Origin: Sphagnum compactum
Lineage: Eukaryota; Bryophyta; Sphagnopsida; Sphagnales
Length of the DNA: 64,000 nucleotides
Direction: 5' to 3'
NCBI GenBank assembly: GCA_965153455.1
Contig: OZ234493.1
Span: forward strand, 34,400,213-34,464,212
Position 1 is the stretch's first letter. The number at the start of each line of letters is the position of its first letter. Under the pieces are notes generated by a model. The model saw only the letters and a list, made by a program, of their open reading frames with translations, was not told the DNA's origin and did no database searches. This document shows, piece after piece, positions 57,960-64,000 of this stretch. Position numbers and translations under genes: made by a program.

Positions 57960-59640
57960 TCTAACTTTATTTGACTAGGCCTTGATTGCCATGTGGCATC
58001 ATACATTTGGCCCAAAAAAATATAATTTTTTCATTTTAGGTTGACACATGGCAATTCATTAGCAGGTGACAAATTCTTTAATTGTCTTAGGTTACCATAT
58101 GGAAATTTCCTATGTTAGTGAAAAGCTTCACTAATTTTAAGTGGAAAGCCACACTAGCATTTCAATAACATTTTTCACTACTGCATCTTTTATTTTGGGA
58201 TCTCAAATTTTCCATTTAAAAAAAATTACTTAGTGAAAAATTTGACTATTTGAAATGACCAAACATGGTTCCACTAAAAATGTTTTAATCAACTAATGTT
58301 TTTTCAACTAGTTAGGTCCAAAATTAGTGAAAAAATCCATTTTCACTGCTATTTTTACCAAATTTTGATAGTGGAAAAAAACATCATTGCTTATTGTGAT
58401 TTTTTACAATTTCGCTGACTTTACAATGAGACAAAGACACACAACATGTTAGCAATCATGTTTTAAAAACTTAAAAGTTATTCAAAGGACTTTGTGGGCA
58501 ATGCATAGGCCATTCAAATTGTTGTTAAATATGATATTAATATTGTCTGCCCTTTTTAGTATAAGTAATCTTGTGTTTAAACCTTGTAAGGACATTAATA
58601 AAGGTAGTATTAGTTGAAGATAATGATTCATTCTTTGGGTAGGTTGTGTTTGATGATGATGTAATCATGTTTACCTTGAAGAATGAATTACAATTGTTTC
58701 AATGGCTTGTTATGGGGTCAACAAAAATTGAAAATGCCTTGGTTTGGTGGTCACAACATGTGGTGCAAATTTCACACATGTATTTTTTGGCTTGTTGAAA
58801 TTTTGGCATTATTAATTTATAAATTGAGATTGAAAAAAATGTTAATGTGGCTGGAATCATTACAATCTATGGTCATTTAGGTTGAGGATTGAGAATTTGG
58901 ATTGCCTCATCATGGTTGTCAAAAATTAGCCCAACGATGCTTGTTTAGGAAAAACTTTTTGTCATTTGAAGCTCCTATGATTGAAAAGAACAACAAGCTC
59001 ATGGAGGATAAAGGCCTTTTGAAGAAGACTTTAACTTATTTTGAAAGTTTGTTGGTTTGTTTGTTTTGACTTTGTGTTGTTTTCATTCTTTGTTGTTTGT
59101 TTGTCATTTTTAAAACTATTTTTATGTTGATTGTTATTTGTCGGTGTATAATATATAGGACAAACACATATGGGTTACTAGCAGTACAAAGGTTTGAAAA
59201 TTTCTCCATGCAATTTTGCTTTTTGCAACATTCCAAGGATGAAATGGGCATTTTCGTGAAAAATGATTTTCATGGTCTTCAAACATGAACATGTTATTAA
59301 TTTATTTTGTTAGGTTTTGTTTTCACCACATTGTGTTCCATAACTTAAAATTATATATATTATCCATTTGAGGGTTGTTATTCGAGGGTCTAGGGTGTCC
59401 AATTTACAAGCTTTAGACCTACATGTCCAATTGCTATGATTTTATCAATGTTTGTCAATTCTAATCATGTGTCAGTTCAATCAATCTTAAGTCCTAAATA
59501 TTTACTGTCTTTAAATACTATTTTTTCAAGTTGTGTTGTGCCCAAAACCTCCTCCCTTTTTGAGGAAACACGTGTTGTAAAATTCATTATAAAATCAACA
59601 ATTCAATTACATCTCCAAAGGTGATACAAATCAGACTTTA
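57960..59640. other. AT-rich intergenic sequence
   Basis: No gene recognised. Confidence 0.4.
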
Positions 59641-59664
59641 GAATTAGAGACTATAACTTTTTCT

Positions 59665-59900
59665 AAATTAGAAATGGTTAAGTTAACCATGAGTAAATCA
59701 ATTTGGTTAAATTAACCACTAATAAAGTTAATATGGCTAAACTAACTAATGAATAAATATTTTTGGCAAAACCAATCATGAAAAAATTAATTATGGTTAA
59801 AATAGACATGAATGGAATAATTATGGTTAAAATAAAAATGGTTCAATTAATTATGGGAAAACCAACCATGGTTAAATTACTAACCATGAGTAAATTGAAG
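59665..59900. repeat. Degenerate minisatellite, ATGGTTAAATTAACC-type
   Basis: Variants of ATGGTTAAATTAACCATGA with ATAAATTAAT spacers recur about every 30 bp. Confidence 0.65.
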
Positions 59901-61158
59901 GCTTTTGTTGGGTAGAGACTACAAATGCTTGAACTCATAACACAGTAGAGCAAAATGTGACATAATAAATATGTGATCTGTTTCAAAATATGTTTTTTTT
60001 CACATTGTTCTTCTCTTTCTGAGCACACTGTGTGTTGAATAGAAAAACTAGAGAGATCATGACAATTTGAATTAACATCAACCTTTTAAAATTATAACCC
60101 TCAATCCAAACTGCATCCTCTTCAGAAAACCCTAAACCCAATAACTGTCCTCTTTGGGCAAAGCAATATTGGGCAAAGGAATATGACCCATATGCACAGG
60201 TTCTGGCATTTTGCCAAAAAAATTAAAGCCCTAATCAAGAGGTTTCACTACATTTGTAAAGTATATGATATTGAAATATATTTCAGAATAGTCCAAAAAG
60301 ATGCTTCATTTTCCTTCACAAATTTTTATTTTTCTTTTGAGAAAAAATATTTTTTGAGAATTTCAGCATGTCTAAAGATAATATAAATTATTTCAAACCT
60401 GCTATTCAAGTAGGGTTACTTGGGTTCGAGTCTGATTGATCTTGTCATATGGGGGAGGGCCTGGGTTGCAAGCTGATCATCAGTACACAACCCGTCTTAG
60501 GTAGGTCCTAGGTTTCATGTTTTCTCCTCTTAGGGCTCCCCATTGTGGGTTCTGCACTTTTGGGTGTGGTCTTTTGTTTGGACTTTGGTCCTTTCCTTTT
60601 TTTTCTTCTTTTGTTTCCTTGTCAGGTGTCTTTCCTTTATTTTTTTAATTATTTATTTTTTGACCCAACAATTTTCAGAACTCTAAAAGACAATCTGTTA
60701 CTTTCTTACTGGAGGAAATTGGGGAAAAAAACACTGCTAGGGGCAACCCTACAAACTAGGGTTTTTATAAAAAAAACAATGATTTATAAACTTGGGATGT
60801 AACTAAACTGGTCATAATCGATTTAGCCACATTCGGCTATAGCCCAATATGAAAGTAAAAAAAACTTAAGAATCCTTTTATATTTTGGCTACTCGCTGGA
60901 ACCTGGTTGTAGAGATTTGATGATTTTCCTTTTCTTTGTTTTTTGGGAAATCTGGTGAATGCAGGTCATTTTCTTCGCAAAAATCCTTCATATATATCAA
61001 AATCATATTTTTGAGGTTGAAAAAATGCCAAAAATTCACCCTCAATTCTTTAATTTGGCCTACAAGTGTCTCTGTAAAGACTTTAACCAAAGGCACCAAA
61101 TAATAATTTCAGAAGTCTTCTGCAGATCCACAAATATATAAAATATATTAGAGTTCTC
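59901..61158. other. AT-rich intergenic sequence
   Basis: Contains AAACCCTAAACCC near 60128 and a diverged TAGCCACATTCGGCTA copy at 60824-60839. No gene supported. Confidence 0.4.
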
Positions 61159-61588
61159 GGTAAAGTAACCTTGTCTTCACCCTGTCTTTGGGCCTCCTTT
61201 CACCCCCTATCCCCTCTTTCAGTGGTATCCGCAAAATAAAGGCATTTTATTAAATCACAGTAAAAATGCTGCAACTCAGTACGAAATGCTGAAACTCAGC
61301 ATTAAATTCACAAGGTTCGAGAGTAATTATAGTAGTCCTACACGTAGGAGCAGTGAAAATATATGTAACAGCAGTGGAGGCGCTCGGGAAAAAGGAAAGC
61401 AGTGGAGGCGCTCAGGAAAAAGGAAAGACAGGATGAAGCTCAGTTTTCAACCAAAATTGATGGTTTTCTGAGTTTCAACCCACCTTGAATGCTAATGTGT
61501 TTTTTTGTTGGTTTTTTTTTGAGTTCGCCTTGTGTATGACCAAACTCAGGGTTCTCGTGCTGTGTTTGTCTTTCTTTACGGATAACTC
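61159..61588 (+). repeat. Dispersed about 410-bp repeat, copy 2
   Basis: Same orientation and extent as the block at 27841-28254, with scattered substitutions. This copy has an extra tandem duplication of a 28-bp segment, at 61371-61398 and 61399-61426 (GCAGTGGAGGCGCTC start), which shifts the reading frame seen in copy 1. Confidence 0.75.
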
Positions 61589-64000
61589 TATTAGTTCGTG
61601 GAAAATCCAAAAGGATAACTCAAAACCACCGTGAACCCGATTTTAGAAGATTTTTCCAGAACTTGTTTTTAGAGATTGTGGTAATAGTGACAATGGTTTG
61701 GCACAAACAGTTGCAAGAGATCATCAGATTTAGTAATGTTTCAGCATGACCTGGGGATCTTCTATGGCATTTACGGAGTACTTTTGATGAAGTACATCCT
61801 TTAAAGAGTGTTCAATCCAGTTTGGACTTGGGACCAGTTCATACCCAACCCACACTGTAATTCTTAGAAGGCCAGTTGACAAAATAATTTCTTTTGATTG
61901 GTTGATCATAATGATTGGCTGAGGTGGTGCAGTGGTTTTTTTTCAATCATACTAGGTTATCACCAGTAGGAGTAAACTAGCCCACACAAAATATTTTGGA
62001 GTACAACTTTTTGATAAGAAAGAGAGCCAATAAAGTTAGTAAATGTGCACAAGATAGAGCAAAAGGAATTTCTAGATTGTTTTAAAATTTCAGAAATTTC
62101 AAGGGCAAAATGTTGAAAGTGTAAAAAATCTCAAGACAATGTTGCCTTCAAATTGGCAAATGTGAAAACACAATAATTGATGTATTCATATGTTTTGAAG
62201 TCAAAAGATAGAGAACTTGTAACCACATGAAATTTCAGATCTTTTCATATAGAAAGTGACTTGACAAGGTGAAAACACAATGTTAAGTTTCAAACAATTA
62301 CTATCTTGAAATAACACAAAGCTTCAAGCTACAACACAATTTACCATTAATCTTGAGCAACTTCTTTAAAAATCTTGGTCTTCAACAACCTCCTTTGACA
62401 TGACATGGTCATCAACAACAACAACAAAAAATATAAAGAATGTTTTTGAACCACCATCCCTTGCACAAGTTGTTAAAATATTAAGATCTAACTTGTGCCA
62501 ATAATTATTAGAAAAGTTTAACTTGAGATGCTGCTGAAAGCTTCCCTTGTTCTAAAATGAATTCAGCTCCACACTTGATTGTTGATTCTGATGACGAGGC
62601 AAAATGCTCTTGATTGGCTTGCTTATAATGATTGACCGAGCCGATTGCATTAAATAGGTTTAGTCTCACTCATTTTATAGTGTCTCACTTTTCATGTATA
62701 CAGGGTAACAATTGGGAAACAATAAATACATTGCGGTGAATGTGATAAATAGTGCCAGAGGGTCAACATTGCCGGAGTATGGGTAGAACTGCTCTAATAA
62801 CATAAGAGTCTGATTTTTCTCTCTTCAACAACATGCAGTATACATGTGTATTCGTACATTTGCTCGGTGTTTAATTTTGAGCTCTGATTCAGTACCTCTG
62901 CAGGCTTGTCTCGTGTTGACACTGGGTATGGCATTTCAAAGATTTAACTTAGCAGTTCCCGAGATAGGAAGAGCAAAGTTAGACTTTTTAGTCTTTGGGG
63001 GTGTCACATTGCATTTGTAGATAACTTTTTGTATCATATGGGAATCCACTTCCTTCGCTACGTGCATGGTGGGGGAAAGTACGTGTAAGGTGAGGAGAGG
63101 ACAGTTTCGTATAATGTTATGTGAAATGCTTTCGCAACCATTGCGAAAAATGTAATTTTTCATGTGTCGCGAGAGTAGACCCATGTCCTTCCATCCTCAC
63201 GCTATAATTTTCATGACATTGAATTAACATTGTGTTATTAATCAATGGTGTACCCACGTTGGCAGACGTTGTCATTGTCGATCCACTTGAGTTGATTTAA
63301 TTTCACAAACTGCTCTTTCTCGTGGGGTTACCATAACAATTGCAGCTCATATGAAAAATGGTTTTTATCATGATCAATTTTTAGTGGACATGTTTTTCCC
63401 TCTAGTTGTAGACATTTTTGAATGTCTACACCATCATGGCATGGAGAGTGAAAAGCATTGGAGGCTCTCTTCTCTCAATTTTGTGTGCATTTTATAGGCA
63501 GAGGGTGTCACTGACGATACAACAAGTGCAAACAATCTATTTTTAAATAGATGGGCAGTTGTAATAGGTGAAGGTTCTTCTAGGCTAGGCATCCTTTCAG
63601 AAGGTCCTCCCCTTTCCTTATTTGATATGCTTCTTGCGATTGGAGGCGGTTTGAGAACTTGATGTTCCCCTTGTGATTCGCCCTCTTAGGTGATTCTTTT
63701 GTCTTCTTGGATGTGGGTCCTTCCATTTTGTTCCTTGTATTCCCCCTTTTTTGGTTGCTTTGGTTTTTATTTGATTGGCATGGGTCCATCATCATTATCA
63801 TTTTGAGACACTGGCTTATTTACTTCACTTACAATCCATTGGATATTTTGTTTCGGTTACTCCTTTTGATGACTACTGGGTCATCACGGTTTGTCTCCTT
63901 AGCACCATATGTGCCGACTTTGCCTGCTGGTTTCCAGCAGCTGTGCAGCTGGGTTTATGTTTGTGAAATCGTTGGTTGCTAAAGATTCCTACTAGTGGCA
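61589..64000. other. Intergenic sequence, no gene assembled
   Basis: The composition becomes less AT-rich after about 62870, but the open frames at 62936-63184, 63580-63801 and 63707-63982 show no domain I recognise. A gene beginning beyond the window edge cannot be excluded. Confidence 0.35.

Noticed and set aside
60423-60433. GGTTCGAGTCT, similar to a tRNA box B
   Set aside because: No box A at a suitable distance and no cloverleaf; not called as tRNA or SINE.
63707-63982. 91-codon frame at the right edge
   Set aside because: Hydrophobic, T-rich and unlike known proteins; the overlapping frame at 63775-63966 is equally open.

Overview
This is nuclear DNA of a land plant. The evidence is four multi-exon genes whose GT-AG introns keep reading phase throughout (CUL3, a plastid YCED/DUF177 protein, a METTL5-type methyltransferase and an amidoxime-reducing component), telomere-type AAACCCTAA boxes near 5' ends, a plant G-box, and decayed plant-type LINE, hAT-like, LTR-like and SINE sequence. 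Most of the window is AT-rich and repeat-filled with few genes, which suggests a large genome. The protein sequences look more like a seed-free plant or gymnosperm than a crop angiosperm, but I cannot name the lineage. There is no prokaryotic feature, CRISPR array, rRNA gene or convincing tRNA gene.

Layout: 1-5.6 kb is AT-rich with hAT-like and LINE remnants. 5.7-8.8 kb (minus) is the two-exon CUL3 gene, whose promoter abuts a 155-bp tandem array (9.0-9.7 kb) followed by an AT-rich minisatellite. 11.6-14.4 kb (minus) is a nine-exon METTL5-like gene, and 15.9-17.4 kb (minus) is the three-exon YCED gene with a G-box and telomere-type repeats upstream. 19.0-27.6 kb holds satellites, LTR-like copies and a foldback element. 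30.8-34.3 kb (plus) is a nine-exon mARC gene, followed from 34.5 to 38.6 kb by four exons that join in phase into an 81-residue protein I do not recognise. 41.8-45.3 kb is a CAG/AGCT-rich island with a possible minus-strand gene. 45-64 kb is almost entirely repeats: a LINE reverse transcriptase remnant, a SINE, a 187-bp higher-order repeat and a long GGTTTAACC-like block.

The genes are housekeeping genes with no shared pathway. CUL3 is a ubiquitin-ligase scaffold. YCED supports plastid 23S rRNA accumulation. METTL5 modifies cytosolic 18S rRNA. mARC is a molybdenum enzyme. The most notable observation is that the METTL5-like gene is intact across all nine exons and keeps its SAM-binding motif, but its catalytic NPPF motif reads FPPL and its basic C-terminal motif has become acidic. 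This suggests a catalytically dead or repurposed paralogue. The second is the small unrecognised gene downstream of mARC.
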